Origin: Pedobacter faecalis
GTDB taxonomy: Bacteria; Bacteroidota; Bacteroidia; Sphingobacteriales; Sphingobacteriaceae
Direction: 5' to 3'
DNA length: 64,000 bases
Assembly (NCBI RefSeq): GCF_030182585.1
Contig: NZ_JARXOW010000001.1
Span: 868,001-932,000, forward strand
Shown here: one piece after another, positions 27,412 through 37,223 of the stretch
How positions within the stretch are numbered: position 1 is the stretch's first letter
How the letters are laid out: the number at the start of each line of letters is the position of its first letter
Made by a program: the position numbers and the translations under genes
The notes under the pieces: model-generated
Told to the model about the DNA's origin: nothing
The model's input: only the letters and a program-made list of their open reading frames with translations
Database searches by the model: none

Positions 27412-28515
27412 TTAAAGTTTGAAGGATATACCTGCGTTTATGGAATAATCTGCAAATGCGGCGTCGCCGTTCGTATAAGTGTTTGTCGCTGCCGTGCGAA
27501 TCTCATCCGTTACACTCTGCGTTCTTCTACGGTATAATGCAACAGGAACGGTTGCATAAACAGCTACTCGTTTAAACTGATAGGTTAATCCCGGCTCAAC
27601 CGACCACACATAGCCCGGACGCCTGAAATCACCACTGCCACCGATCAAATCCCTGATCGGGATTCCTTCTATCCGGGCACCGGCAGATATAACCAGTCCG
27701 TCTACAGCATAATTTACCCCTGCCCTAGCCATGTATTGATCTGGGACGCTCATGATCTGTTCGTAAGGATTAGAACGATAGGTTCTGACACCATTTTGAC
27801 CACGTGGGTTGCTCAGGTAATAGAAATTTCCATATACACCGAGGTTCTCTCTCAAACTTGCAAATGCATTGAGTTCTGCGGTAATTCCCGTACCTCCATC
27901 ACCAAGTTGAATGGACTGATCCACGTTTTGTAACTGTGTATTTCCCGGTGTTCCGCCTACGTTATGGTAATAATCCTTAACCTCGTAGTCGCCCGTTGGC
28001 AACTTGATACCCAAGCCTAGTTGGATATTTGCCTTCTTACTTTTTGCAGGATCCAGCAACCATCTGTAAGCGGCTATTCTTACATCCCCTAGACCGAAAG
28101 AGTGCATACTCCGACGCTCTAAACCGGCATGTTCATACAGAGAAGAACGGGCGTTTGATATGATTGGTACATCAATCATTACCGACCACCGGTCATTGAA
28201 AACTCTTGTTAAAGCGAGGTCTAACGCATATTGATGATTAATTACTTCGGTATTGTTTTCTAGTCTCTCTTTTTGCTCGACAGAACCCCTGAAATGCCTG
28301 AAAGATCTAAAATACCGGTTGTTCGCATTAAACACCCATGCTCCACTACTACCCAACTCATCATCAGGATGCTCTGTCATGGCACAGATGCCACCTGTAC
28401 TTCTGATGGCCACACAGCCTTGTGCGCGCACATCCGTACTCACCGCTGTTGTTGCAAGTACCAGCGAGAATACCGCAGAGAGTCTTGCGTAACGTTTAAT
28501 AAAGATTTTGTTCAT
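27412..28515 (-). CDS. Outer-membrane beta-barrel transporter-like protein
   Basis: This 367-residue protein has a signal peptide (VFSLVLATTAVSTDVRA). Alternating hydrophobic and aromatic strands run to a final beta strand ending FKL, which fits an outer-membrane barrel of the phenol-degradation MetA-like/transporter type. Short repeats such as RWSVMIDVPIIS, LGLGIKLPTGDY and GVNYAVDGLVISAGA are barrel strands. No specific substrate motif is seen. It is downstream of the VCBS/ASPIC lipoprotein gene by 40 bp and upstream of the T9SS-sorted protein, possibly as one operon. Confidence 0.72.
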   Translation of the reverse strand: MNKIFIKRYARLSAVFSLVLATTAVSTDVRAQGCVAIRSTGGICAMTEHPDDELGSSGAWVFNANNRYFRSFRHFRGSVEQKERLENNTEVINHQYALDLALTRVFNDRWSVMIDVPIISNARSSLYEHAGLERRSMHSFGLGDVRIAAYRWLLDPAKSKKANIQLGLGIKLPTGDYEVKDYYHNVGGTPGNTQLQNVDQSIQLGDGGTGITAELNAFASLRENLGVYGNFYYLSNPRGQNGVRTYRSNPYEQIMSVPDQYMARAGVNYAVDGLVISAGARIEGIPIRDLIGGSGDFRRPGYVWSVEPGLTYQFKRVAVYATVPVALYRRRTQSVTDEIRTAATNTYTNGDAAFADYSINAGISFKL

Positions 28516-28555
28516 TTTTGGTTTGTATAGTTTGTTTTATGATTGGTTCTTACGA

Positions 28556-31500
28556 TTAGTTACCGCTTAGCCGGTATGCTTTCACCTTATCCTGGTTGAC
28601 GCCTAAAAGAAGGGTGTTGTTAACCATCAAGGCACTGCGGACATCTCCCTTTATCTTAAAACCAGACTCTGCTTGGGGTATATACCTGAACCTTCCGCCA
28701 CCAATCCCTTTAAGCAGGACACCATGGTTGGCGTCGTATTTACCGAAGCGGAGGCGCGATTGATTCAGGTTTCCGCAGAGAATCAGATCTTTAACGCCAT
28801 CCTTATCGTAGTCTACCGGCGTAATGGTAAATACTGGTGAGAACTGTGCCTCAACAGGTAATTCTCTTAGCGCAAATTTTCCATTTTTTGTCCGTTCAAA
28901 GAAGGCGGTTTTCAGATAATTGGAACTGAGCTTTTTTACGCCCTCCAACTCTTCCTCAGTGAAGATTTCCTTCAAACCGGCTTCCGAGTAACTCTTATAA
29001 TCAGGGAACCTGGGCCTCATAACGCTCATCTGATCCAACATTTCATCGCGCGTTACATACGGATAACTCTTGCCCATCAGGTAAAAGCACAAGATCGGGT
29101 CTACAGCCCCATTGTCGTCAAAGTCTTTATAAAGGAGCTCGGCGGGCTGTGAGTCGCTTACCTTGCACTGACTGTTTAAGCCAAGGTTGCCGATGATCAG
29201 GTCCTGCCTGCCATCGCCATTCAAATCTGCAAGCTGCAACGTATTCCAAAACCCACTATATTTCTTATCGAAGTACTGATCGGTCTTGTCCTTTAACCTT
29301 CCGCCCTCATTTATATAGGCAGTAACCGGCATCCAGTCGCCCACCACAATAAGATCCGCCTTCCTGTCGCCATTCAGATCTGTAACAGCAGCATCGGTAA
29401 CCATGCCCGCAAATTCAAGTTCTGGTGCAAGCTGCTTTATACGGTCACTGAATTTGCCACGGCCGTCATTAATAAGCAGATAACTTTTAGGTGTTTCTGG
29501 AAATCTGCCCGGTATAACCCGTCCGCCAACAAAAAGGTCGGCCTTGCCGTCGCCATTAAAATCGCCTGCAACTACACAACTCTTGCTTGAAGCCATCGCC
29601 GGAAGCGTACCGGTCGACTTTTTAAATCCGCCTTTTCCATCGCCCAGATACAGACGATCCTGCAGCAGAGGATCATTTTCCTGAAAGTCATGATACCCAC
29701 CGCTCACGATATACAAATCGAGTTTCCCATCGCCGTTTGCGTCAAAAAACAAGGCATCGGTATCCTCACTTCCCTTGTCGGCCCCAAAAGGGTTTGTTAC
29801 GGAAAACTTGCCATTCTTTTGCTGGATAAACAAGGCGCCCTGCTGGTTCGCTTCGCCCCCTACAAATACATCTTCGAGGCCATCGCCATTCACGTCTGCC
29901 TTGGCCATGCAGGGACCTGAGAAAGAGATGGCGTTGACCAGTAAAGGCTGCCGTTTGAAGTCGTTACGCCTGTTTTTTTCCTGGGCATAACCCACAGGCG
30001 AAGTAATCTCTTCGAATACTGGCTTTGCAGGTTTAGGCGGAAAATATTTACCGGCGGCATCCTTTTCGTTCAGGATGAGCAAGCGGCTGGTAGCCACATT
30101 TGTGAGCACTTGCTGTTTGCCGCTGAGCCATACCACCCTCAAGGAGTCAATTTGCTGCGCTTTTCCGACGCCAAAGTGAAGCGTAGGCGAAACACTGGAC
30201 AGGTAGCCCCGTGCCGGACTCTGTTCGAGCAACTGCAATTTCCCTTTGTGGTATATGGTCACTTTTGCGCCCAGACCGTCCGTATTGCCCTTCAACCCTT
30301 CCAGCCTGACTTTCAGATAGCGGTTTGCCGTATCGGTCTGATTCTGATAAACAAAGGCTGGCTTGTTGAGGTTGCTCACCACAAGATCGAGATCGCCGTC
30401 ATTATCCAGGTCGGAATAAATGGCACCACTACTGTTGGAAGGCTCGCTCATCCCCCATTCTACGATCTTATTACTAAAGGTTAGATTGCCGTTGTTTTTA
30501 TAGACGTAATTTTTAACATCGGAAGATGGAAGTTTACTAAGCATATCCAGAATATGCTTTGGCTCCACCTGTCCATTGAGGCTTCTGAAATAATTGTCAT
30601 TGTATTTTATGACGTCCATATTCGTAAAATCATGCAGATATCCGTTCGTCACCAAAAGGTCTTTGTGGCCGTCGTTGTCGAGGTCCGCAAATAAAGGCGC
30701 CCAGCTCCAGTCTGTATTAGACACACCGGCCAATTGCCCCACCTCACTAAAGCCACCGTTGCCATTGTTCACGTGCAGCATATTGCGCATATACTGGTAA
30801 TAGAGACCGTTACGAAGATTCATGTAAAAGTATTCGTAGTTGTCAAAGCCCTGCAAAAGTTTCTGCCGCTTATTATCTTCAGGAATCATATCGAGCGTAT
30901 AGATGTCTTGCAGCCCGTCATTGTTAATATCAGAGATATTGCTTCCCATGGAATACATGGAGATATGATCTAACGTGGAGGTTAGCTTATCCGTAAAGGT
31001 TCCGTCACCATTATTGATATAAAGATGATCTGGAATCGAATAGTCGTTCGATAGATAAATATCCGGCCAGCCGTCATTATTCACATCGGAGATTGCTCCG
31101 CTTAAGCCATATGAAAGGACGGAATTGGAAATTCCCGCTGCCGTGGTAACATCTTTAAACCGGCCATTGTCGTTCCGGTATAGCTTGCTGCCTGACATCG
31201 GGTCTTTAGTTGCCCGGTATTCCTGAATGGTTGAATCATCCAGTTCTGACAATACTTTTATGTTTTCGTTGACCAGCAGAAGATCGAGATCGCCGTCCTT
31301 GTCGTAGTCAAAGAAAAAAGACTGGGTGGAGTAAGCAGAATCTGCCAAACCGTAGGCCTCGGCTTCGTCTTTAAACACCGGAATACCGCTCTCATTCAAA
31401 CCCTGGTGAATAAAAAGCTGGTTTTTCCGCTGTTCACCATCGTGCAGACCGGAGTAGCATATATAAATATCCAGTTGGCCATCACCGTTAACATCAGCCA

Positions 31501-31909
31501 TGTTTACACCGTTCTTCCAACCTTCGGCACCTCGGCCAGCAACCCCGGCAACGTCGGTAATGTCGGAAAACTGCATGTTGCCATGGTTCAGATAAAGTTT
31601 ATTACCCACCATGTTCCCCGAGAAATAAAGTTCATCTAGACCATCTCCATTCAGATCGCCCGCGGCTACCCCGGCCCCATTATAATAGGCTGGATAGTTA
31701 AAGATGTTCTGATCAAAGTTCTCAGCAATGGTGTTTGCAAAACTGATGTTGGTCTGACTGGCATCCAGCAGCTTGAACAGCGGATTTTCGACCACTTTTT
31801 CCGAGTCTGACTGTCCCGAAGGGGAGCACCCGGTGAAAAGCAAATATACCATAGATAGACCGTAACTAAGGCGTCGGCCGGCAGCCCGAACCAGGTTTAC
31901 ATTCGTCAT
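28556..31909 (-). CDS. VCBS/FG-GAP repeat lipoprotein with ASPIC/UnbV domain
   Basis: This 1117-residue protein has a lipobox (LLFTGC, cysteine near 28), so it should be membrane-anchored. Many FG-GAP/VCBS repeats with calcium-binding D-x-N/D-x-D-G patterns (for example DLNGDGLDELYFSGN, DVNNDGWPDIYLSND, DLDNDGDLDLVVSN) form two beta-propellers, about 60-490 and 640-1100. Between them is an ASPIC/UnbV domain (LKVRLEGLKGNTDGLGAKV, about 530-610). This domain order is common in Bacteroidota proteins near polysaccharide or SusD-type loci, but no such partner is visible here. The function is probably surface binding. Confidence 0.9.
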   Translation of the reverse strand: MTNVNLVRAAGRRLSYGLSMVYLLFTGCSPSGQSDSEKVVENPLFKLLDASQTNISFANTIAENFDQNIFNYPAYYNGAGVAAGDLNGDGLDELYFSGNMVGNKLYLNHGNMQFSDITDVAGVAGRGAEGWKNGVNMADVNGDGQLDIYICYSGLHDGEQRKNQLFIHQGLNESGIPVFKDEAEAYGLADSAYSTQSFFFDYDKDGDLDLLLVNENIKVLSELDDSTIQEYRATKDPMSGSKLYRNDNGRFKDVTTAAGISNSVLSYGLSGAISDVNNDGWPDIYLSNDYSIPDHLYINNGDGTFTDKLTSTLDHISMYSMGSNISDINNDGLQDIYTLDMIPEDNKRQKLLQGFDNYEYFYMNLRNGLYYQYMRNMLHVNNGNGGFSEVGQLAGVSNTDWSWAPLFADLDNDGHKDLLVTNGYLHDFTNMDVIKYNDNYFRSLNGQVEPKHILDMLSKLPSSDVKNYVYKNNGNLTFSNKIVEWGMSEPSNSSGAIYSDLDNDGDLDLVVSNLNKPAFVYQNQTDTANRYLKVRLEGLKGNTDGLGAKVTIYHKGKLQLLEQSPARGYLSSVSPTLHFGVGKAQQIDSLRVVWLSGKQQVLTNVATSRLLILNEKDAAGKYFPPKPAKPVFEEITSPVGYAQEKNRRNDFKRQPLLVNAISFSGPCMAKADVNGDGLEDVFVGGEANQQGALFIQQKNGKFSVTNPFGADKGSEDTDALFFDANGDGKLDLYIVSGGYHDFQENDPLLQDRLYLGDGKGGFKKSTGTLPAMASSKSCVVAGDFNGDGKADLFVGGRVIPGRFPETPKSYLLINDGRGKFSDRIKQLAPELEFAGMVTDAAVTDLNGDRKADLIVVGDWMPVTAYINEGGRLKDKTDQYFDKKYSGFWNTLQLADLNGDGRQDLIIGNLGLNSQCKVSDSQPAELLYKDFDDNGAVDPILCFYLMGKSYPYVTRDEMLDQMSVMRPRFPDYKSYSEAGLKEIFTEEELEGVKKLSSNYLKTAFFERTKNGKFALRELPVEAQFSPVFTITPVDYDKDGVKDLILCGNLNQSRLRFGKYDANHGVLLKGIGGGRFRYIPQAESGFKIKGDVRSALMVNNTLLLGVNQDKVKAYRLSGN

Positions 31910-32011
31910 GTTGGTTATGTTTGGTTAAACGAGTGAATAATAATACACAAGTTCCAATAAATAGACAACATGAACAAAAAAAAGTCCTATATAATCTGGA
32001 ATCTTTCTGCC

Positions 32012-32899
32012 TTATTCAATACCCCTGACATTCATAGGAAGGGTATAAACGGATTTTGATGACGTAATGAACAGCGTTTTCCTGTCTTTCCCGATAAAGC
32101 AGACGTTACCCGTCCAGCCTTTGAGCGGAATATGGGCGATTTGCGTCCCGTTCGGATCAAACACAGTAACACCGCCCCCGGTAATATAAATATTGCCCTG
32201 CTCATCCAGCGTCATGCCGTCGGAACCCTTATTAAACATCAGCTTTTTTTCTTCCAGCTTACCCTTCCCGGAAATGGTATAGCGGTAGGTTTTTTGGGCA
32301 CCCAGATCGGATACATATAAGTATTTCCCATCAGGTGTTCCAACAATGCCGTTCGGTTGCTTCATGTCGGCAATTACGGTTATGATGCTGGTAGAGCGCT
32401 TCGCCCCTTTGGGAAGATAGTACACATTTTGGCCTTCGAGATCCGGCTTCTTTCTTGTCCAATAATCGCGCTGGTAGTAAGGATCAGTGAAATAGATGCC
32501 CCCGCTTTTATCGACCCACATGTCATTAGGGCCATTTAGCTTACGCCCGTTCAAATCGTTGATAAGCACGGTAACACGTTTATTTTTGTCGATAGACCAT
32601 AGTTCGTTCTTTTCATCGGCACAGGCGAGCAAATTGCCCTTACGATCAAAATGCAATCCGTTAGCGCGTCCTGTTTTGTCCATGTAAACCGACAATGTCC
32701 CGTCCGTTCCATATTTCCATATCTTGTCGTTAGGCTGATCCGTAAAAAACACCTCACCTTTTTTATTGACTGCCGGACCCTCCGTAAAGGAAAACTGGCT
32801 GCTCACGAGCTTTAGATCGGAGGGATTAAAAAGCGTCTGACTAAAGGCAGAACCGGACAGGCCAACAAAGGCGCAAAACAAAAAACTTACTGATTTCAT
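32012..32899 (-). CDS. SMP-30/gluconolactonase-like periplasmic protein
   Basis: The preferred start is the ATG at 32899 (295 residues). It opens a signal peptide, MKSVSFLFCAFVGLSGSAFS, and the longer upstream reading frame is unlikely to be translated. The six-bladed propeller family is shown by FTEGPAVNKKGEVFFTDQ, GRANGLHFDRKGNLLACAD, LNGPNDMWVDKSGGIYFTDP (metal-binding asparagine and aspartate) and PNGIVGTPDGKYLYVSD with a GSDGMTLDEQGNIYIT blade. It probably hydrolyses a sugar lactone in the periplasm. It is a single gene, divergent from a small plus-strand gene. Confidence 0.92.
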   Translation of the reverse strand: MKSVSFLFCAFVGLSGSAFSQTLFNPSDLKLVSSQFSFTEGPAVNKKGEVFFTDQPNDKIWKYGTDGTLSVYMDKTGRANGLHFDRKGNLLACADEKNELWSIDKNKRVTVLINDLNGRKLNGPNDMWVDKSGGIYFTDPYYQRDYWTRKKPDLEGQNVYYLPKGAKRSTSIITVIADMKQPNGIVGTPDGKYLYVSDLGAQKTYRYTISGKGKLEEKKLMFNKGSDGMTLDEQGNIYITGGGVTVFDPNGTQIAHIPLKGWTGNVCFIGKDRKTLFITSSKSVYTLPMNVRGIE

Positions 32900-32990
32900 T
32901 TGGTTGTGTGTAAAGGTCGCTCTAAAATAGGAAAATAACCACACTAAACAATATAGCGGGCATGGCCGTTATGTATAAAACAATACTAAC

Positions 32991-33248
32991 ATGGAAAACA
33001 AAGAGAACAAAACGGGTCTCGACCAATGGAACGAGCGCCTGGATAATAACCTTGAACCAGAGCGTGCAGGGGATAAAGCAGCAGACATCAATGCGGCAGC
33101 TTACTCGCAACAGCAGGGAAGCGGCGACCAGTCGGACGACCCGGAACGCATGCCCAACCTGACCAGCGATGACGAGATGGAAGACAACATGGCCAGGGAG
33201 CAGCCGAAAAGCGCCACTCCGCAGGGAAAACTAAACCGGGAGGAGTAG
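32991..33248 (+). CDS. Small acidic hydrophilic protein, unknown
   Basis: This 85-residue protein is rich in Asp, Glu, Gln and Asn, with no hydrophobic core and probable intrinsic disorder (MENKENKTGLDQWNERLDNN at the start; ending KLNREE). It is unrecognised, but the ATG, the plausible composition and the isolated position between two minus-strand genes support a real gene. Its stop lies one base before the convergent DUF5686 gene stop. It may be a stress-type small protein, but this is a guess. Confidence 0.55.
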   Translation: MENKENKTGLDQWNERLDNNLEPERAGDKAADINAAAYSQQQGSGDQSDDPERMPNLTSDDEMEDNMAREQPKSATPQGKLNREE

Positions 33249-33249
33249 G

Positions 33250-35811
33250 CTAGAAGTCAAACTTGACCCTCGCCCTGATTCCCCATTCTGAGACGTTTGG
33301 ATTGTCGAGGTAGGTAAACCGCCTCACGGCGTCAACCCTGAGTATCTTGAAAATATTGGCCACGCCAACGCTTCCTTCGATATAAGGCTCGCTGTTCAGG
33401 GAATTGGTGATCGGAACGCCTTCATCATTTCGTACAAACTGAAGTGTACCATTGTTGTAGGCTGGGTTATTCTCATCCCTCAAGCCCCCGTACAAAGCCT
33501 TAAAGGATACCACTTCCCTCAGCTTAAGATGCTTAAGCAAAGGAAGTTTGTTGAAGAAGAAACCGTTAAAGCTGTGATCAATATTGATGCTGGCGTAGTG
33601 ATCGCTCACAAATTCCATAAAGTTCATCAGGTTATAAGACTTGAGCTGATACGCATAAGTCTGATTGGCCCGGTGAATGGAAAGCAGTGGAAATGGCACC
33701 TGACCGAAGATGTAACCTCCTTCGAGTGTCATATCGGTATAGCCTAACTGACTCAGGTAAAAACGTTTGTCGATACTTGCCCGCAAGTTGTGGTAGTTAT
33801 ATTCGCCCCCAAGCACACCTTTGATGCCGGCGGTATATCCTAAATTAAAAATGGGATACTTGCTTATTAACGGCGTACGGTACACTTTGCCCTGATAGAA
33901 CTTTTCATTCGGCGCATATCTCAGCTCCAGGGATACTTCTGAGGTGCTGATCTGAGACAAACGACTGAACTGATTGGCGACTGAGTTATTGAAGTATAAG
34001 CCACCGGCAGGCGACTGCACCCATTTACGTAAACCGACACTGTATGAAAAGTGGTTTTCGAATTCTCTCAAATAATCTATCCGGTAAAAGTCATTGTACA
34101 ACATCATATTGTTTTCACCGCGTTTAAACGATAAAAAGAAATTATCTTCCTGCACAAACTGTAGTTCCTGACCCGGAATACGTGTGTCGCGCTGATAACT
34201 GGCCCGGATATAATTCTGCGGAAAAGCATAGATCGACTTGCTGTTCAGGGAATACGTACCGCTCAGGAAGTATTTTAATTTTTCGTCATTAAAGCCATAG
34301 GCACCGTAGGTTTCAAAATAAATGCGCTTACTAAAAGCAGGCGTCGTTCTTCCACCCAGTCGGAGACGAAAACCCTCCACTTCATTGAAACTGTAAAAGG
34401 TATTTACCGGGCCCACCTCAAACGGTCCGAAGTCCTTATAACCCGCAAAAAGCAGCGTGACAATATCCATGGTACGTTTAAAGGAAGGCAGACTTTGCAG
34501 GGTGTCCAGGTTTTTATAAACCTGATCGGTGTAAGCTGCAGTGGCCTCAGGCCTTTTGGCCGACCAAAATTCGTCGCTCCGCCTATCTGCTTCCGCTGCA
34601 ACTACTACGTTTTCATCTTTGAGCACTGGATCTGCAAATGGCTCGTTGATTTTATAATTGCTGTAAGTTACGGTGCGCTCTGCTGTAAAGCCTGTTCCGG
34701 AATTTTTTGTAATACCGAAATCGACCACAAGATTTGTTTTTTCCAGGCGGTAACGCTTATCCGGGTTCTGCTCGAAATCGAGCTTCGCCTCTAGTGCCCG
34801 GACAAAATTCAGGTTGATATTTTTATTTACAGAAAGAAAGGCGCCCTGAACAGCATAGTTGCCATCAAGAGTTACGTACAACTTTCCTTCAAACAACAGG
34901 TCCATCTTGTTTCTTGGTGTAAAAGAAAGTTCCACCAGGTACGGCTGCTGCGTTTTAATCGTGTCGGTTATAAAAAATTTATAAAAGGCCGGGGAGGAAT
35001 CGGATATCGGGCTCAACAGCTGATTGCTTACAATCATAATGTTGTTGTCGTATATATCAATATCCTGATACATACGCTCGAAATATGAACTGATACCCTT
35101 ATTATCAATAAAACGGTCGTCGAAATTTACTTGTTTATCGGCCTGGACTATCGTTTTGGTTTCCTCTGGATTCTTGCTGTAATAATTGTCGGAAACCTTT
35201 TCCTGCTGGAACAGAGGCAGCATGCGCTTACCCCCTATTTTGTTAGAGTCCTGTTCCTTAAACATGAACTGCATGTTGCGGAAAATCCGCCTGCTTTTAA
35301 ACTTATCAGACACATTGCTCATAGAGAAAAGCATCCGCTCATACTTCTGATAAGCCAGATGATCATAGTGTTGGACCCTGTTTTTTTCCTTGTTGGCAAT
35401 TACGTTCCGGATCAGTTCAACCGCGGGATTATCTCTGTTACGATAGGGCTGCTTCTTAGCCCCCCGGATAACCACCTCATTCATTTGCATAGCTTCCGGC
35501 TGGAGCTGGATGTTTATCTGCTGCGAAACTCCTGGTTTTACTGCTCTTGTTTCTGATTTGTAACCGATATAGCTAAACCTGATCTGACTATCCCCACTGT
35601 TTAAGGTAATTTTGTACTTGCCGTCAACATCAGTCTTACCACCCTTGCCGCTTGGCATCAGAATAAAACTGGTATAAGGAATAGTTTCTCTGGTCGAGGC
35701 ATCTATGACGGTTCCACTTACCACAGTCTGCTGTGCCCACACCGGCATTACAGCACTGAATAGAAGCGTCAGGAAAGACAATATATATGTATAATAAGAG
35801 TTTACGTTCAT
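33250..35811 (-). CDS. DUF5686 outer-membrane protein with N-terminal CarboxypepD_reg-like domain
   Basis: This 853-residue protein has a signal peptide (FLTLLFSAVMPVWA) and a CarboxypepD_reg-like domain at about 28-115 (VVSGTVIDASTRETIPYTSF, IRFSYIGYKSETRAV, EVVIRGAKK). A long C-terminal DUF5686-type region (PAVELIRNVIANKEKN, near 130, onward) ends in beta strands finishing RARVKFDF, as in outer-membrane barrels. The family is conserved in Bacteroidota, but its function is unknown. The gene stands alone; 128 bp upstream separate it from the kinase gene of the efflux operon. Confidence 0.88.
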   Translation of the reverse strand: MNVNSYYTYILSFLTLLFSAVMPVWAQQTVVSGTVIDASTRETIPYTSFILMPSGKGGKTDVDGKYKITLNSGDSQIRFSYIGYKSETRAVKPGVSQQINIQLQPEAMQMNEVVIRGAKKQPYRNRDNPAVELIRNVIANKEKNRVQHYDHLAYQKYERMLFSMSNVSDKFKSRRIFRNMQFMFKEQDSNKIGGKRMLPLFQQEKVSDNYYSKNPEETKTIVQADKQVNFDDRFIDNKGISSYFERMYQDIDIYDNNIMIVSNQLLSPISDSSPAFYKFFITDTIKTQQPYLVELSFTPRNKMDLLFEGKLYVTLDGNYAVQGAFLSVNKNINLNFVRALEAKLDFEQNPDKRYRLEKTNLVVDFGITKNSGTGFTAERTVTYSNYKINEPFADPVLKDENVVVAAEADRRSDEFWSAKRPEATAAYTDQVYKNLDTLQSLPSFKRTMDIVTLLFAGYKDFGPFEVGPVNTFYSFNEVEGFRLRLGGRTTPAFSKRIYFETYGAYGFNDEKLKYFLSGTYSLNSKSIYAFPQNYIRASYQRDTRIPGQELQFVQEDNFFLSFKRGENNMMLYNDFYRIDYLREFENHFSYSVGLRKWVQSPAGGLYFNNSVANQFSRLSQISTSEVSLELRYAPNEKFYQGKVYRTPLISKYPIFNLGYTAGIKGVLGGEYNYHNLRASIDKRFYLSQLGYTDMTLEGGYIFGQVPFPLLSIHRANQTYAYQLKSYNLMNFMEFVSDHYASINIDHSFNGFFFNKLPLLKHLKLREVVSFKALYGGLRDENNPAYNNGTLQFVRNDEGVPITNSLNSEPYIEGSVGVANIFKILRVDAVRRFTYLDNPNVSEWGIRARVKFDF

Positions 35812-35939
35812 TTCGTTGTTTGGTAATTAGACCATGAAATTGACGCAAAGTTACTACTCAACTACTGAATATTGTAGTATAAAAGTCAGGATGAAGGTTG
35901 GAAGGGGATGTTATGACACGAATATGAATATAGGCTCCA

Positions 35940-37223
35940 TTAAGGCTTTAATTTAATTACAAAGCTTGTTTGCAACTGCTCACGCTCATCGGAAAACTGT
36001 TGACTACCAAGGGAAAAATCAAAGCCATGACTTAGCAGGATTTCGCGAACCAGCGTAAGGCCAACACCCTGACCGTCCTTCTTCGTGCTAAAGAACGGGT
36101 TAAATAGTTGGTCCTGGACTCCTGCTGGAATACCCTGACCGCTGTCACTGATGCTTAGTATGTGGGCAGTCGCGTCTAATCTAAAATGTACGAGGCCCGA
36201 CCCGTCAACAGCTTCGATTGCATTTTTTGTGATGTTAAGCAGTACCTGTTCGATTTGCTGCGCGTCGGCATGAATAAAATAGGCGGATGAAGGCAAATCA
36301 GACGTGAACCGCACCTGCGCTCTTTCTGCAAACACCTGCATCAGGCTGATCACATTTTCCATTAAACGGCAAAGATCCACCTGCTGCTTATTTGCCGGGC
36401 TAAGCTTAGCCAATTCGGCAAAGTTCCGCATAAAGATATTCAGGTTTTCGTTCCGCTCTGATGCAATACGCAGGGCCTTTCTCAGGGCCGGAGGCTGATC
36501 CTGCCAAAACCGCTCATCAACCAATACCTGACCAATGATAGAATTTACAGCGCCCACCGTGTTATTGACTTCATGGGCCATCATCCTTATCACCTTGGTA
36601 TAGGTACTTTTTTCAGCCTCGGCAATTTCGGCAGTTAACTCTTCGATCATCACAAAAAACCGCGAAAAACCACGATCAATAAAATTTGATTTTTGAATTT
36701 TATAGGTCTTTATGCTCCCCACCTTAAGCATCCGAGATTCGCCGGCCTTCATGGTCATTATACAACGGATAAAGGCGTTCTGGTCCTCAGCTAAAATCAG
36801 TGCTGCCTTAGGATTGATCGTCTTAATTTGCTGATCAAAATCCAATATAATGATGCCCGTAGGAGAAGTATGAATCAACTTCTGCAAAAAAAAATGCTGC
36901 GCTTTTTGCTTCGTCCGCTCTTCCCTCAAAGCGTCCATCATCTGGTTATAAACTTCTATAAGCTCATCCACCTCGCGTTTGCCAGTGGGTACAAAACGCA
37001 CATTGAAATCCTGGTCACGAATGGCATTTATGCCTTCCTTAATCAATTGAAGGGGGCTGAGCAACTGTTGGTACAACCTTATTGCTACCACGGCAGCGCA
37101 GATAACAATAAACTCGATTGCGAGAAACAACGGTTTATCGTCCTTGAAAGCGAGGTAGCTTAATGCCAGCAATAACAGATGTAAAAAGCCGATAAAGAAT
37201 ATATACTTAGTCTTCAGTGTCAT
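35940..37223 (-). CDS. Sensor histidine kinase of the efflux operon
   Basis: The likely start is the ATG at 37223 (427 residues), which overlaps the regulator's end by 17 bp. Upstream in-frame codons lie inside that gene. Two transmembrane helices (IFFIGFLHLLLLALSYLAF and FLAIEFIVICAAVVAI) precede a HAMP-like linker, a PAS-like region (THTSPTGIIILDFDQQ-type, about 130-200), a dimerisation helix with the phospho-acceptor H in MMAHEVNN, and an HATPase domain with LLNITKNAIEA, SDSGQGIPAG and QGVGLTLVREIL. It should phosphorylate the NtrC-type regulator encoded just before it. No periplasmic domain of note is visible, so the signal may come from the membrane. Confidence 0.92.
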   Translation of the reverse strand: MTLKTKYIFFIGFLHLLLLALSYLAFKDDKPLFLAIEFIVICAAVVAIRLYQQLLSPLQLIKEGINAIRDQDFNVRFVPTGKREVDELIEVYNQMMDALREERTKQKAQHFFLQKLIHTSPTGIIILDFDQQIKTINPKAALILAEDQNAFIRCIMTMKAGESRMLKVGSIKTYKIQKSNFIDRGFSRFFVMIEELTAEIAEAEKSTYTKVIRMMAHEVNNTVGAVNSIIGQVLVDERFWQDQPPALRKALRIASERNENLNIFMRNFAELAKLSPANKQQVDLCRLMENVISLMQVFAERAQVRFTSDLPSSAYFIHADAQQIEQVLLNITKNAIEAVDGSGLVHFRLDATAHILSISDSGQGIPAGVQDQLFNPFFSTKKDGQGVGLTLVREILLSHGFDFSLGSQQFSDEREQLQTSFVIKLKP